Positions 1 to 9,087 of a DNA stretch of 28,782 bases are shown here, in pieces (positions within the stretch are counted from its first letter, which is position 1; each line of letters begins with the position of its first letter). This DNA comes from Chondrus crispus (taxonomy: Eukaryota; Rhodophyta; Florideophyceae; Gigartinales; Gigartinaceae): positions 1-28,782 of the forward strand of contig NW_005178499.1 of assembly GCF_000350225.1 (NCBI RefSeq), given 5' to 3'. Made by a program: the position numbers and the translations under genes. The notes under the pieces were generated by a model. The model was given only the letters and a program-made list of their open reading frames with translations. It made no database searches and was not told the DNA's origin.

Positions 1-544
1 CTGTACGACAAGTGTCCCCATTTCTTCTCATTTTTCACACCTCATCCGCCGGTAGTGCTGTCGAGACCGGGTCGGGGGTATGACAGTGTAGTTTTCTCCT
101 TGCCTCAATTTTCGCGTATTAGCCGTTGGCGGAGTTGCTCGTTGTCTCATCCGGGACCCCCATTCTCACGAGCCACAGTGACTCTCGGTCTCTACACCCC
201 GCGTTTCAGCTCCTCTCCACTATTATTCCAAGGGCTCCCGTGATTCCGTTGGGGTTGCCTCAGTCGTTGGTCCTCCCCTCGCCGCGATGATCGGACTTAA
301 CGGAACGTCCGGTGACCCTGTTCGGGGGGGGGTGTCCGACCTTTCAGCTCCGGAAGGGGGTACTCGACTCCCCTTCGAGCTCTGCGTCCTCGTATCGTCG
401 GTCACTGCGGGGTCGAGATCCTTGCTGGCAGTCCGCACTGCCTCGCCTTTACGTCGTGCGTCCTTGGGTTTTGGGAGTCAAATACGGCTTGACTTCTGTG
501 CGGTCCTCACGTCAACCGTAACGAAGCGGTTGAGGGCCCCCCTC
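1..544 (-). other. 3' untranslated tail of Ty3 element 1
   Basis: No convincing gene lies here on either strand; the short open frames lack recognisable domains. The stretch lies downstream of the pol stop of the minus-strand chromovirus, so it is probably that element's 3' untranslated region. On the minus strand bases 11-35 are purine-rich, as expected of a polypurine tract, and are followed by TGTCGTACAG at the window edge. That sequence does not match the start of the candidate 5' LTR at 8325, so I do not call a 3' LTR; it should lie to the left of base 1. Confidence 0.4.
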
Positions 545-3500
545 TCAAGCGTGAACGTCCGCGTTCACGTCAAACGTGAGGTTCCTGCCGGTGCGTCTCC
601 GGAGGCGCTGGGCGTAACGAGACACCAACTCCTCCGGAACGTGAGTCCGGGCGGTCCATGTGGGCGTGTCGTAATCCGCCCACTTGATGAGGAACTCGAT
701 TGTTCCGTCCTCCATGGCTCGATGCCGGAGTAATCGTTCCACGGCATACTGCGTGCCCTCGGTGACCTTGTCGGCAAGGTCGCTTGGGGTTGTTGTACTC
801 GCCCGTGGCGCGCCCGTCGGTGGTGGCGCGTACACGCAGCGGTCTGCGGAGACGCGCTCGGTGACACCATCACGATCGATCGTGATGGTTCGCCGGTCGT
901 TGGCGAGTACGCGGTATGGCCCAACGGCGGGCGACGCGAGTTTGTTAGACGTCTTTGCCCCATCGGTGGGGTTCAGGTAGACGTAATTACCTGGCTTGAT
1001 ACGTGCGTTGAGCCGTCTGACGCGCTTATCGAAGTCGCGCTTGTACCGAGCCTGCGTCCGGCGCAGGCTCCCGTACGCCTTCTGGATCGTGTCGTCCAAC
1101 GTCTTGAGGAACTCAGAGCGCGCGTTGCCCCTGTCGGACGGGGGCGCGTCACCGTCGGCTCTACGTAGAGAGAACTCCGGCGGGGGTCGGCTGAGGACGA
1201 GCTCGAAGGGCGTGGTACTCGTCGTACGATGTACGTGGGAGTTGTACGCGTACGTGAGCGGCCCCACGTACACGTCCCAGTCGTCCTGATGTTCGCCGAC
1301 GTAATTCCGTAACATCGAAGCGATCGTCCGGTTGTATCGCTCGACCTGCCCGTTCGTCTGGGGGTGGTACGCCGAAGTGTACAAGTTCGTCACCCCCAGG
1401 ACACGGCACGTGCTGTGGAAGAACTTCGCGTTAAACTGCGGTTCGTTATCCGACAGTAGCGAGCGTGGGACGCCGTATTTAAATACCCACGCGTCGCAGA
1501 ACGCGACGGCTACCGTGTAAGCGGTTACGGTCCGCAGTGCCACAACTTGAGTCAGCTTTGTGAAACGATCCGTAATTACGAGAAGGAACCGTTTCCCTGC
1601 CTTCGGCTTGGGTAGCGGTCCCAAAATGTCGATGGCGAGGCTCTCAAGCGGCCGTGTTGCCGGAAACAACTTCAAACGGTTGAGGTGTTTCCGCAACTTA
1701 ACACGGTTCATCGCGCATGTTCGGCACCCTCGCACCGTAGCTGCGACATCTGCAGCGAGATGGGGCCAGTAGTACTCGCCACGGAGCGCGAAGTACATAC
1801 GGTTCTGGCCCGGGTGCCCCGCAATGGCTGGGTTGTGGCACAGGCGTAGGAGCCTGGCGCGAAGCGTCCGAGGTACCACCACCTGAACGATATCAGGGTC
1901 GAAGGGGTGTCTCCGTTTGAGCACCGCGTGGTGGTCCTCGAAGAACGCGGAGTCCCGGGACTCTGACTGTCGTGCCAGTACGGTCTGGCAGAAGTCATCC
2001 ACGCGCTGCTCCTCGGCTATCTCCTCTAACGTAAGAGGGGCCGGAAGGTCGTCCTGCGGAGGGGCGACCGTGGAGGCGGGCGCGCCAACTTCGGGTTGTT
2101 CGGCGCGCTCGATGTCGGCGGCGTCGAACTCGTCGTTCTCCTCCCAGAACGAGGTGGGTCCTTCAAGAGCGGGGGCCTCGTCGTCGCCCCTCGGCTCGTC
2201 GCGCGTACGGACGCGCGACCCTCTTCGCGATCCGGCTTGGTTCCTTGTTGTCACGAAGACATGGACGGCCTTGTGATCGCAGCTCGCAGTACAGACGTGG
2301 TCCGCGAGCTCGTCCGACATGTCACGGACGGTCGTACCCGCATCGAAGGTGGGAATGTCGTCATCCACCTCGACGACTGGGCGAGGGTCGTCGGTGACCC
2401 TTGGCGACACGAGGCGTGACAGGGCATCGGGCACCTGGTGCACGCGCCCGGGGCGGTACTGGATGGTGAAGTCGTATTCCGCCAACCGTAGTCGCCACCG
2501 GGTAAGCCTTCCGGAACTCTCCGTGAGGGACATAAGCCATCGGAGGGCATCATGGTCCGTCCGGACGATGAACTTGGTACCTTCGATGTACGGCCGTAGT
2601 GTGCGGACGGCCCACACTACGGCAAAGCATTCGCGCTCCGTAGCGCTGTAGTTGCGCTCACTATCGGACAGTGAGTACGACCAATACCCCACGGGGCGCC
2701 AGTCGTTGGCGCCTTCGTGTTCCTGGAGCAAGGTACAGCCCAGTTGATAGGCGCTAGCATCCGTGTCGATCATGTACGGCCGACCGTACCGCGGCAATGC
2801 TAGGATCGGCGGGGAAATCATCCGCTCCTTCAACGCTTCGAACGCTTGAAGTTGCAGCTCGGTCTGGTCGTCGAAGTTGGGGTCCGCGTCCTTGCGCGTC
2901 ATGTCCGTTAATGGGCGCGCAATCTTTGCGAACCCCTTCACGAAGCGGCGGTAGACGTTGCACGCTCCGAGGTACGAGCGCACCTGCGTCAACGTCCTCG
3001 GAAACGTGAACGTCTTGAAGGCGTCCGCCGCCGCTTCGGCGACGCTCAGCTTACCTGGGGAAATGACGTGCCCCAGGTAGTGCACCTTCGGTTGGAAGAA
3101 GCTACACTTCTTGAGCTTGAGGGAGATTCCGGCGCTCCTCAGCAAGCTCAAGACAGTGTCGAGATGCTTTGCGTGTTTTCGGTGTGTACGGGAGAACACG
3201 ATGACATCATCCAGGTAGACGAGGCATATCTGCCATCGGACGCCAGATAGGATGATGTCGAGGGCACGTTGGAAGGTGGCCGGTGCCCCTTTTAGCCCGA
3301 ACGGCATACGCAAATAGCGAAACGTTCCCATATGCGTAGTGAACGTGGTCTTGTCCCGGTCTTCCGGAGCGACGGGGATCTGCCAATAACCGGAATTGCA
3401 GTCCAACATCGTAAAGACGGCTGCATCTCCGAGCGAATCGATGCAGTCGTCCATCCGGGGCAGCGGATACGAATCCGCTGCCGTCTTTGCGTTGAGACGC

Positions 3501-4975
3501 CGGTAGTCCACGCAGAACCGAAGAGAGCCGTCTTTCTTCGGTACGAGCACCACGGGGGACGCCCACTCGGTGCTCGCAGGTTCGATTACCCCTGCGTTCA
3601 ACATTTTGTTGACTTCCTTGGCGACCATCTCACGCATAGCCGGCCCCTTTCGGTAGGGCATTGAACGTATCGGCTTCGTACCCGGTTCGAGGGGAATGCG
3701 GTGTTCGGTCGCTCGGATCGTTCCGAGCGCCCCGCTCCACAGACTCGAGTGCTTACGGAGCATCTCGAGCACGTGGCCCCGGAACTTGTCATCATCGATG
3801 TATGACAAGTTGATTTCTTTTTCCCAATCCTCCGGCGGATTTTCGGGATCCTTTTCAGAGGCGGGTGCAGTGCCCCCTTCCGGCGGCGGGCACTTCGCCG
3901 GTCGGCCGTCCGTACCGGCTCCTCTCTTCTCAACGGTTGCCCCCTGGGCGGAGCCTGGTCGACCAGCTCCTGCCGTTCTGACTTGATCGGTCAAGTCGGT
4001 GAGGTGGAGCGCGTGCGCGATCCCCTCGGCGATGCGACGTTCGGGCGTCAAGATCGCGAGGGGGTTGCGCTTCGCGTATCCCACGACGGTGTGCTTCGGA
4101 AGCCGCCTTTCCTGTCGCGAAAAGTTCGCGACGATGACGTCGAAGGTCTGGTTCGGCAGGACCTCGACGACGCCGTTCGTCAGCCTCACTCCATGTCGAT
4201 GTTGGAGTGACGGCTTCGGCTCTATAGACACGAGTCCCCTCCCCGTCGTCGTAACGCGCACACGGGCCTGCGACCTCGCGGGAATGGTAACCCAGCGGGC
4301 GATTCGGATCGCCTGCGGGGCTTCGTCGCGTGCGTCAGCCCGGCTTGTCTGACGTCCGTGCCGCCTGGTTGGGGGAGTCGGCTCCCCCTTCCCGTCGACG
4401 ATGGCAACGGAGCCACCTTGGCGGAGCTCCAACCGTTGAGCTTCGATGTCGATACTTCGTACGTGTGTATCGATGAAGGCCGTACCAAGGAGGACCGGCA
4501 CGGCGAGCTGGTCCGCCACGACGAACGGAATTCGGAACGTCGTGTTCCTCAACCGCACGGCCAGGCGTACGACGGCCGAGAGCTTAAGTGGGTTGCTATT
4601 TGCGCCTGCCAATCGGGGCAGTGGCGCGTCGCGGATGACGTACCGCGACCAATCGGGAGGAAGGTCCGCCTTCCTCACCAGATTGTACCCCGAGCACGTA
4701 TCAACGGCGATCGTGCGGGGCTTGAAGGCATTTCCCTCCGTGGCTATCGAGCCGAGGACGTTGTAAATCTTCGACGTCATAAGGCAAATGACGCCGTCGA
4801 CCACCTTCGGCGTGCCCGGCTCGGCGAGATCGTTCCGCCTGGGCCGCCGGCGCCGGTTCCGACTTCTCTTCCGCGTCCTTCGGACTTCTCTTCCGCGTCC
4901 TTCGGCCTTGGTCGCGGGGCGCCCTTCGGTCGGCCGCGTCCCAGCGACAAGTCGCGTTCGTACGCGGCTTGAATT
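545..4975 (-). CDS. pol: Ty3/gypsy chromovirus pol polyprotein
   Basis: Encodes the enzymes of an LTR retrotransposon. The frame is open from base 4975; counting from a GTG at 4804 it has 1419 codons. Domains in order: an aspartic protease remnant (D-T-C at 35-37, where D-T/S-G is usual, and LLGTAF at 105-110); reverse transcriptase at about 375-580 with YLDD at 530-533; RNase H at about 675-795 (D680, D750); an acidic linker at 800-935; integrase with an HHCC zinc site (H990, H997, C1027, C1030) and D1059, D1119, E1155, the last two 35 residues apart; and a chromodomain near 1350-1395. The chromodomain places it among the chromoviruses, which are known to target histone marks. No stop lies inside this frame, so RT and integrase look intact. 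The protein N-terminus lies in another frame (4701-5282), separated by a tandem duplication. Confidence 0.93.
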   Translation of the reverse strand, partial: NSSRVRTRLVAGTRPTEGRPATKAEGRGREVRRTRKRSRNRRRRPRRNDLAEPGTPKVVDGVICLMTSKIYNVLGSIATEGNAFKPRTIAVDTCSGYNLVRKADLPPDWSRYVIRDAPLPRLAGANSNPLKLSAVVRLAVRLRNTTFRIPFVVADQLAVPVLLGTAFIDTHVRSIDIEAQRLELRQGGSVAIVDGKGEPTPPTRRHGRQTSRADARDEAPQAIRIARWVTIPARSQARVRVTTTGRGLVSIEPKPSLQHRHGVRLTNGVVEVLPNQTFDVIVANFSRQERRLPKHTVVGYAKRNPLAILTPERRIAEGIAHALHLTDLTDQVRTAGAGRPGSAQGATVEKRGAGTDGRPAKCPPPEGGTAPASEKDPENPPEDWEKEINLSYIDDDKFRGHVLEMLRKHSSLWSGALGTIRATEHRIPLEPGTKPIRSMPYRKGPAMREMVAKEVNKMLNAGVIEPASTEWASPVVLVPKKDGSLRFCVDYRRLNAKTAADSYPLPRMDDCIDSLGDAAVFTMLDCNSGYWQIPVAPEDRDKTTFTTHMGTFRYLRMPFGLKGAPATFQRALDIILSGVRWQICLVYLDDVIVFSRTHRKHAKHLDTVLSLLRSAGISLKLKKCSFFQPKVHYLGHVISPGKLSVAEAAADAFKTFTFPRTLTQVRSYLGACNVYRRFVKGFAKIARPLTDMTRKDADPNFDDQTELQLQAFEALKERMISPPILALPRYGRPYMIDTDASAYQLGCTLLQEHEGANDWRPVGYWSYSLSDSERNYSATERECFAVVWAVRTLRPYIEGTKFIVRTDHDALRWLMSLTESSGRLTRWRLRLAEYDFTIQYRPGRVHQVPDALSRLVSPRVTDDPRPVVEVDDDIPTFDAGTTVRDMSDELADHVCTASCDHKAVHVFVTTRNQAGSRRGSRVRTRDEPRGDDEAPALEGPTSFWEENDEFDAADIERAEQPEVGAPASTVAPPQDDLPAPLTLEEIAEEQRVDDFCQTVLARQSESRDSAFFEDHHAVLKRRHPFDPDIVQVVVPRTLRARLLRLCHNPAIAGHPGQNRMYFALRGEYYWPHLAADVAATVRGCRTCAMNRVKLRKHLNRLKLFPATRPLESLAIDILGPLPKPKAGKRFLLVITDRFTKLTQVVALRTVTAYTVAVAFCDAWVFKYGVPRSLLSDNEPQFNAKFFHSTCRVLGVTNLYTSAYHPQTNGQVERYNRTIASMLRNYVGEHQDDWDVYVGPLTYAYNSHVHRTTSTTPFELVLSRPPPEFSLRRADGDAPPSDRGNARSEFLKTLDDTIQKAYGSLRRTQARYKRDFDKRVRRLNARIKPGNYVYLNPTDGAKTSNKLASPAVGPYRVLANDRRTITIDRDGVTERVSADRCVYAPPPTGAPRASTTTPSDLADKVTEGTQYAVERLLRHRAMEDGTIEFLIKWADYDTPTWTARTHVPEELVSRYAQRLRRRTGRNLTFDVNADVHA

Positions 4976-5282
4976 CTACTGGCGGCCCCGGGTCCCCCTG
5001 GGTCGGGCCGCTGGCGCGTTCGATGCGCTTCTTGTTAGGCACTTGGCTCACGGTTTCCACAGTGCCTTCCTCCATGGGCGCCGGGCTCACGGTTGCCTCA
5101 GCGTCTTCGTCCTTTCGCACCGAGCTTACGGGTGTCTCGGTGCGTTTGTGCGGGGTTGAGGGAAATAATATCGGTAAACATTCCCCTCCCCCGCCGGGGA
5201 CAAATAGGGGCGGGTCAAGGTTGGTTTGACAAGACGGTTCACGCGACCGCGCGAACGTAACCGTCTTTACGGGTTTTTCGAA
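4701..5282 (-). CDS. N-terminal pol segment, shifted frame
   Basis: An open frame bounded by an upstream TAG at 5283-5285. It starts 16 bases before the gag stop and overlaps the pol frame by about 275 bases. It encodes a basic, low-complexity, Pro/Arg/Glu-rich stretch with no recognised domain, as is common between gag and protease. Frame arithmetic shows it would run straight into the pol frame if one copy of the 22-bp tandem repeat at 4861-4904 were absent. I therefore read it as the original N-terminus of pol rather than a separate gene. The start is unclear, because entry is probably by frameshift from gag. Confidence 0.6.
   Translation of the reverse strand, partial: FEKPVKTVTFARSREPSCQTNLDPPLFVPGGGGECLPILFPSTPHKRTETPVSSVRKDEDAEATVSPAPMEEGTVETVSQVPNKKRIERASGPTQGDPGPPVEFKPRTNATCRWDAADRRAPRDQGRRTRKRSPKDAEEKSEPAPAAQAERSRRAGHAEGGRRRHLPYDVEDLQRPRLDSHGGKCLQAPHDRR
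4861..4904. repeat. 22-bp exact tandem duplication in pol
   Basis: Two adjacent identical 22-base units (4861-4882 and 4883-4904). Because 22 is not a multiple of three, the second copy shifts the reading frame. It lies in the overlap of the two pol frames, exactly where a shift is needed to join them. Confidence 0.9.
5267..5282 (-). promoter_or_regulatory. Candidate -1 gag-pol frameshift window
   Basis: The gag frame ends with TAA at 5267-5269. The upstream pol frame opens just before, after a TAG at 5283-5285, leaving a 16-base overlap. Passing from gag to pol needs a -1 shift. In gag codons the minus-strand sequence is TCG AAA AAC CCG TAA, holding G-AAA-AAC, one base away from the canonical A-AAA-AAC heptamer. 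Slippage of the A-site codon AAC to AAA is fully paired; the P-site codon would mismatch at its first base. Function is inferred from position and sequence only. Confidence 0.45.
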
Positions 5283-6538
5283 CTACCCGAGCTGTCAGTG
5301 CTATTCGCTTGGCTATCGTTAGCTAGCGCGTCGACGGGCCCCTGGCCGCGCGGATGGGGACGGTTTCCCCATCCCGACTGGCCATCTTCTACGAGGTAAT
5401 CGGATACTTCGTGGCCTTGGATTGCAACGTCCGGCCGTTGCAATATTCGAGGGGCGGAGAGAACGGGCTCCCCCCCGCCTCCTTCCGTGGGCTGGGGGTG
5501 CGTCTCACCAGCCCAATCTTGGACGTACATGATGGCGTTCTGTACCCCTTGGGGCAACGGGGGTCGGCCCCGGTCTCCTCGCCCATCTCGACGGGGATAT
5601 CGCGTATCCATCCGACGAGGGTCACGTCGATCCCTTTGATCGGTCCCCGGGTATCGGTACCCGCCTTCACGAGGGGCAAAACGGACGCCCCCACCCGATC
5701 GGCTCGGGTCACCTCGACGCGGGCCTCGGTCTGCCCGCGTAGACTGCTGGATGAGATTGCGCATTCCGGGGCGCGTCTCCATCTGATAGCGGTAGTTCCT
5801 GTACGCCGTGAACTGACGTTGTTCAGGCGACAGGAACGGGCACGCGTACATGGCGTGGCCGTACGTCCGGCACAGCCAACAAATGTACGCGCTGCCATCA
5901 GTCGACGCGAAAGTCGCGGCGTGGCGTGCCTCCTCATCGGTGAGTCGAGGCACGTCAGGCAGCCCGCGGTCTCGTTCTCGACGGGAGATATCCAGCTCGG
6001 CCATGTTGTGGTTCGGACCACCCGTGGCCCTCGGCGTGTGTGCGAACGCCGTTGCGAAGCTTCCGGTCGAGCCGGTGGAAGCTGGCGTAGGGGGTCGGCC
6101 TCCTGCCCGGTCGAAGCCTTGCGTGATGAGGACAGGGTCGGCCTGCCACTCATCTTCTCCAATGTGAAGGGCGGTCGCCGGCGAACTCGTTCCGTGCGAC
6201 CTTGGAGTTCGGACTCCCTTCGCTGCCGGCTTTGGGTCCGGCAGCGGCAACCCGCGACGGGCGCGGTAGGTTGTACCCTCGGCCGTTGCGATACGGCGAA
6301 TCGTTGAGAGTTCGGTCTTCTGTTGTCCGGGCAACCTTTGCATCGTCTCTGCCACTGCGGCCCGGGTCGCAGTGGACAGCCCGCGCACGAAGTAGTGCGC
6401 GAGAGCTTGTTCTGAGAACACGGCCGTGCATCGGAACGCGGCGGATTCCAGCCGGTCTGCGAACGTGTTCTCGGTTTCGTGAGGAAGCTGTCGCGCCGAC
6501 GCGACAGCGTCAAACCCCTCCCCCCAACACGTCGTCGG
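5267..6538 (-). CDS. gag: Ty3 element 1 gag, C-terminal part (capsid end and zinc knuckle)
   Basis: The frame is open from a TAA at 6539-6541. Its start reads on from the capsid in the neighbouring frame (6510-7829), so this is not an independent gene. Counting from the GTG at 6421, it holds the end of a retrotransposon gag capsid domain (residues 1-55), then a Gly/Pro/Arg-rich nucleic-acid-binding tail with a CCHC zinc knuckle (C-W-L-C, then H and C at the usual CX2CX4HX4C spacing). Gag packages the element RNA in cytoplasmic particles. The join to the N-terminal half needs a one-base shift at the G6 run (6520-6525). A 317-codon plus-strand frame inside it is an antisense shadow. Confidence 0.8.
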   Translation of the reverse strand, partial: PTTCWGEGFDAVASARQLPHETENTFADRLESAAFRCTAVFSEQALAHYFVRGLSTATRAAVAETMQRLPGQQKTELSTIRRIATAEGTTYRARRGLPLPDPKPAAKGVRTPRSHGTSSPATALHIGEDEWQADPVLITQGFDRAGGRPPTPASTGSTGSFATAFAHTPRATGGPNHNMAELDISRRERDRGLPDVPRLTDEEARHAATFASTDGSAYICWLCRTYGHAMYACPFLSPEQRQFTAYRNYRYQMETRPGMRNLIQQSTRADRGPRRGDPSRSGGGVRFAPREGGYRYPGTDQRDRRDPRRMDTRYPRRDGRGDRGRPPLPQGVQNAIMYVQDWAGETHPQPTEGGGGEPVLSAPRILQRPDVAIQGHEVSDYLVEDGQSGWGNRPHPRGQGPVDALANDSQANSTDSSGSSKNP

Positions 6539-7829
6539 TTAGGTAGCGTTTGATAAATTGGTTGACGAGGCCAGGCCAGCTCGTGTCGTCGTGGAGCTTG
6601 CCGGCGCGGAGGCCGCGCATGGTGTAACTCGTATACAACCGCTCCGCGTCCCGCTCGAGGAAGTGAGCGAAGATACGGATTGCCACACCTTCGGTCAGGT
6701 GCTGGGCATTGAAGGTTATCCGGATATCCTTCAGAAACGGGAGCAACTGAATCGCGTCCGTACCGTCGAAGCTCTTCATCGTGGGACGGAGCCCACGGCA
6801 GCGTTGGACGTACTTCGCGATCCGTCCCGCGTCACCCGAGGTAACGAGCCTCGAGGTGTTGTCCAACCGATACATGCGGTAGTTCGCGACGGCGCTGAAC
6901 TCCTGTATCATGGTGTGGACGGGCTCGAGCCCGGGTTCGGCGGGGCCCAACGTTCCGAACGGCGTGACGGGCAACGTTCGGACGTCGACGGGGCCGGGAT
7001 GCGCGGTAAGATCCGCTGGCTGGTAGCCGCCCCAGCGAGGATCGAAGGGGAGAATCGGTTCCCCTGATCCGCGGGCGACTCCTCCACGGCCACGGTCGGG
7101 TTCGTCCGGTACCCGTCGGGACTGCCGCATGCTTCCGGATGCATACGGCAGGGCTTGAGTCTCGGACGCGAAGTTCGCGTCCGCCGTCGGCTTGATGTCC
7201 TCCGCCCTCCGACTGGTGACGGCTCCAGTCGGGGGCCACTCCTGCGCTCCGGATGCGCCCGGAGGAACAGTGGCACCGGGCCCGACCGAGGGGGCTCCGG
7301 GCGGCCTCTCGGCCGAGGTCTGTTCGATCTCACGGGCACGGCGGCGCGTTGAGTTGAGCTCCGCCGCCATGTGCGCGAACGCTCCCATCTGTTCGGCTGA
7401 TGGGAAGGGTTGCAGGTCGCGTCGGACCCCGGAGTTTGCACTGGCGGGTCGACCCGCCTTGTCCATGGCGGGGTAATCGATGCGCGCCTCTTCGACCAGT
7501 ACCAAACGGGACTGTAGCTGGTCGACGAGAGCGCGCAGGTTCTCCAAGGACTGAGTTACGCGCTCAAACCATCCTTCGCGGAGGGAGCGCAACTCATCCA
7601 TACAGCGGGCGTAGACGCTGTCGGAGACGTCGATACGGAGGGATGTTCGGACATCTTCGATATACTCCGCGATGCGATCGTACATCGCGCGAGCGCGTCC
7701 TTCGGAGAAGTCGGGCGACGGTTCGCGGTCTCGGGGACCAGCGTCGCCGTCGCCGACTCGGACACGGAGCGCGGCCTCTCGCACATCGGCGGGCTCCGAG
7801 CGAATCGAGGTGGGATATTCGCCACTCAT
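6510..7829 (-). CDS. gag: Ty3 element 1 gag, N-terminal part (matrix-like and capsid)
   Basis: Begins with ATG at 7829, about 75 bases after the primer-binding site, and runs 439 codons. The first ~320 residues are charged and partly helical with low-complexity Pro/Gly stretches. Residues ~345-430 (from the K-S-F-D-G-T segment to I-K-R-Y-L) are the N-terminal part of a retrotransposon gag capsid domain. The frame ends at TGA 6510-6512, just after a run of six G and four G on the minus strand. The capsid continues in the next frame (5267-6538), so the real gag is about 820 residues and is broken, or shifted, by one base here. Confidence 0.82.
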   Translation of the reverse strand: MSGEYPTSIRSEPADVREAALRVRVGDGDAGPRDREPSPDFSEGRARAMYDRIAEYIEDVRTSLRIDVSDSVYARCMDELRSLREGWFERVTQSLENLRALVDQLQSRLVLVEEARIDYPAMDKAGRPASANSGVRRDLQPFPSAEQMGAFAHMAAELNSTRRRAREIEQTSAERPPGAPSVGPGATVPPGASGAQEWPPTGAVTSRRAEDIKPTADANFASETQALPYASGSMRQSRRVPDEPDRGRGGVARGSGEPILPFDPRWGGYQPADLTAHPGPVDVRTLPVTPFGTLGPAEPGLEPVHTMIQEFSAVANYRMYRLDNTSRLVTSGDAGRIAKYVQRCRGLRPTMKSFDGTDAIQLLPFLKDIRITFNAQHLTEGVAIRIFAHFLERDAERLYTSYTMRGLRAGKLHDDTSWPGLVNQFIKRYLTDDVLGGGV

Positions 7830-7892
7830 CTCGACGCGTACGGACGCGGAGGTAAACGATAGTCTTCTCGGTTCGATCGTGAGAGTCTTCTA

Positions 7893-7905
7893 GGTCGGGA
7901 GACCA
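7893..7905 (-). other. Candidate primer-binding site of Ty3 element 1
   Basis: One base after the candidate LTR end, the minus strand reads TGGTCTCCCGACC. It begins with TGG, the complement of a tRNA CCA end, in the standard place between 5' LTR and gag. The matching tRNA cannot be named from this window. Confidence 0.5.
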
Positions 7906-7906
7906 C

Positions 7907-8325
7907 TGTAGTATAATCACCCCCAACGACGAGGGGGGTGAGTACTGACAGTTCGGAAAGACCCCGATCGGCGGGAAGACAGAAGCACGGCCCACCCACG
8001 GTACCGAGCACGGGCTCGAGGTAGCGGTGGTAGAGCGGGATCGGGGAGGACGCGCGCACGCGCGAGCGGTTCTACGCCTCGACGCCCCGGAGCAGTACTG
8101 GGTGACGATCCAGTACCGACGGGCGGAGGTGGAGCCGGCTCGTGGGCGTGCTACGCGCGTCCTCAACCCGCGCGCGGTGCTACTCCTAGGTAAAACGGAC
8201 GGAAGTACCTAAAAGTAAGCGGGCGGACCAAGGTGGAGGATCCTTGACAAGTCCGTGCTTGTTGTCCTCCACCGCCGGCGGCCCGCTCATATTTAATGTA
8301 CATTGTAGTCTATCATAACTCTACA
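7907..8325 (-). repeat. Candidate 5' LTR of Ty3 element 1
   Basis: On the minus strand this 419-bp segment starts TGTAG and ends CTACA, a perfect 5-bp inverted end, and is followed by the primer-binding site and gag. A TATA-like TTAAATATG lies near 8288-8297, just upstream of a long imperfect hairpin (8219-8286) that would sit at the start of the transcript. The partner LTR is not in the window, so the boundary rests on ends and position only. Confidence 0.45.
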
Positions 8326-8496
8326 GTAGTGCCGGTCGACCGACACTGTAACGCTGTCAGCCGTCGGGGCTGACAGTCCACGTGTAGTGCGCGTCCCGTA
8401 CAAGTGGAGAACACGTGTGTGCGCGCGTAGCTGTAAGGCTCGTGCCTTACTGTCGCTGATCTAATCCTAATCTAATTTCCGAATTTCCGTTTGGGG
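8326..8496. other. Hairpin-rich spacer between the two Ty3 elements
   Basis: No gene. It holds a near-palindrome around GGTCGACC (about 8328-8348), a perfect 9-bp stem with a 5-base loop (CTGTCAGCC, about 8352-8374), and a 7-bp stem with a TCGT loop (GTAAGGC, about 8432-8449). Two copies of an ACGTGT-GTGCGCG-like motif lie between. It may be the outer flank of element 1 or the eroded 3' end of element 2. Confidence 0.5.
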
Positions 8497-9087
8497 TTAT
8501 ACCACAGTAGGCTCCTCCTGCGCGAAGCCACGCCACGCGCACTGAACTTCAAACTGCTTGCGGTCTTGGTTGTATCGCAAGCCAAGAAGCTTGATCACTG
8601 TATTGTAATGCGTCTCGTTGTGGTCGATGGTATGTAGAAGTGTTTCCGTAATAGCGAGTTGGGAATCAGCGTAAAACTTAAGCCTGTTAGCGTGTACCAA
8701 AGAACGAGGTTCATTCAGGAGATCCTCAACCTCAAAGACAAGCTGAGAATCACAGCGAGTGACACGGCGCGGGCCCGTCCACTTGACGGCGAGTTTTCTT
8801 CCTGAGTGTGATTTACGATCAGCCACGAGAACGAAATCGCCGACCTCAAAATTAGCCTGACGAATACCTGTACGTTTGTTGTGGCGATCGAGCTCGTTCT
8901 GGCGCTTCCGTGTGCGACTCTCCGAAACATCTCGGTGAAGGTTGTCAAGGGATTGGATCATGTAGTCAATTTGCATCAACCGCTGAGCTTTGATAAACGC
9001 CAATGTTGACGGCTCGGCGGGTTGAGGGGGTAGAAGCGTACGGAGCGGGTTATCGGCAGGGAGACCAGCAAAAGCAGTGACAGGGTT
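8497..9087 (-). pseudogene. Element 2 integrase C-terminus with chromo-like tail
   Basis: The longest ATG-type frame covers 8497-9003 (168 codons), but homology reads upstream to the A7 run at 9086-9092. It holds the integrase C-terminal region, with a basic DNA-binding segment (VGDFVLVAD, then KWTGP-RRV) and a final segment ending in CAWRGFAQEEPT. That resembles the start of a chromodomain cut short where the conserved TWEP would follow. The frame differs by one base from the integrase core (9050-10222); one A fewer in the A7 run would join them. Confidence 0.75.

Noticed and set aside
1..10. TGTCGTACAG (minus strand) after a purine-rich tract as the 3' LTR start
   Set aside because: No copy of these bases is found near the candidate 5' LTR, so the two ends would not match.
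188..196. TCTCTACA as a possible start of the 3' LTR of element 1
   Set aside because: Only seven bases match the candidate 5' LTR edge; sequence to the left shares nothing more with it.
5354..6307. 317-codon plus-strand open frame
   Set aside because: Antisense to gag of Ty3 element 1, where the zinc knuckle and capsid lie on the minus strand.
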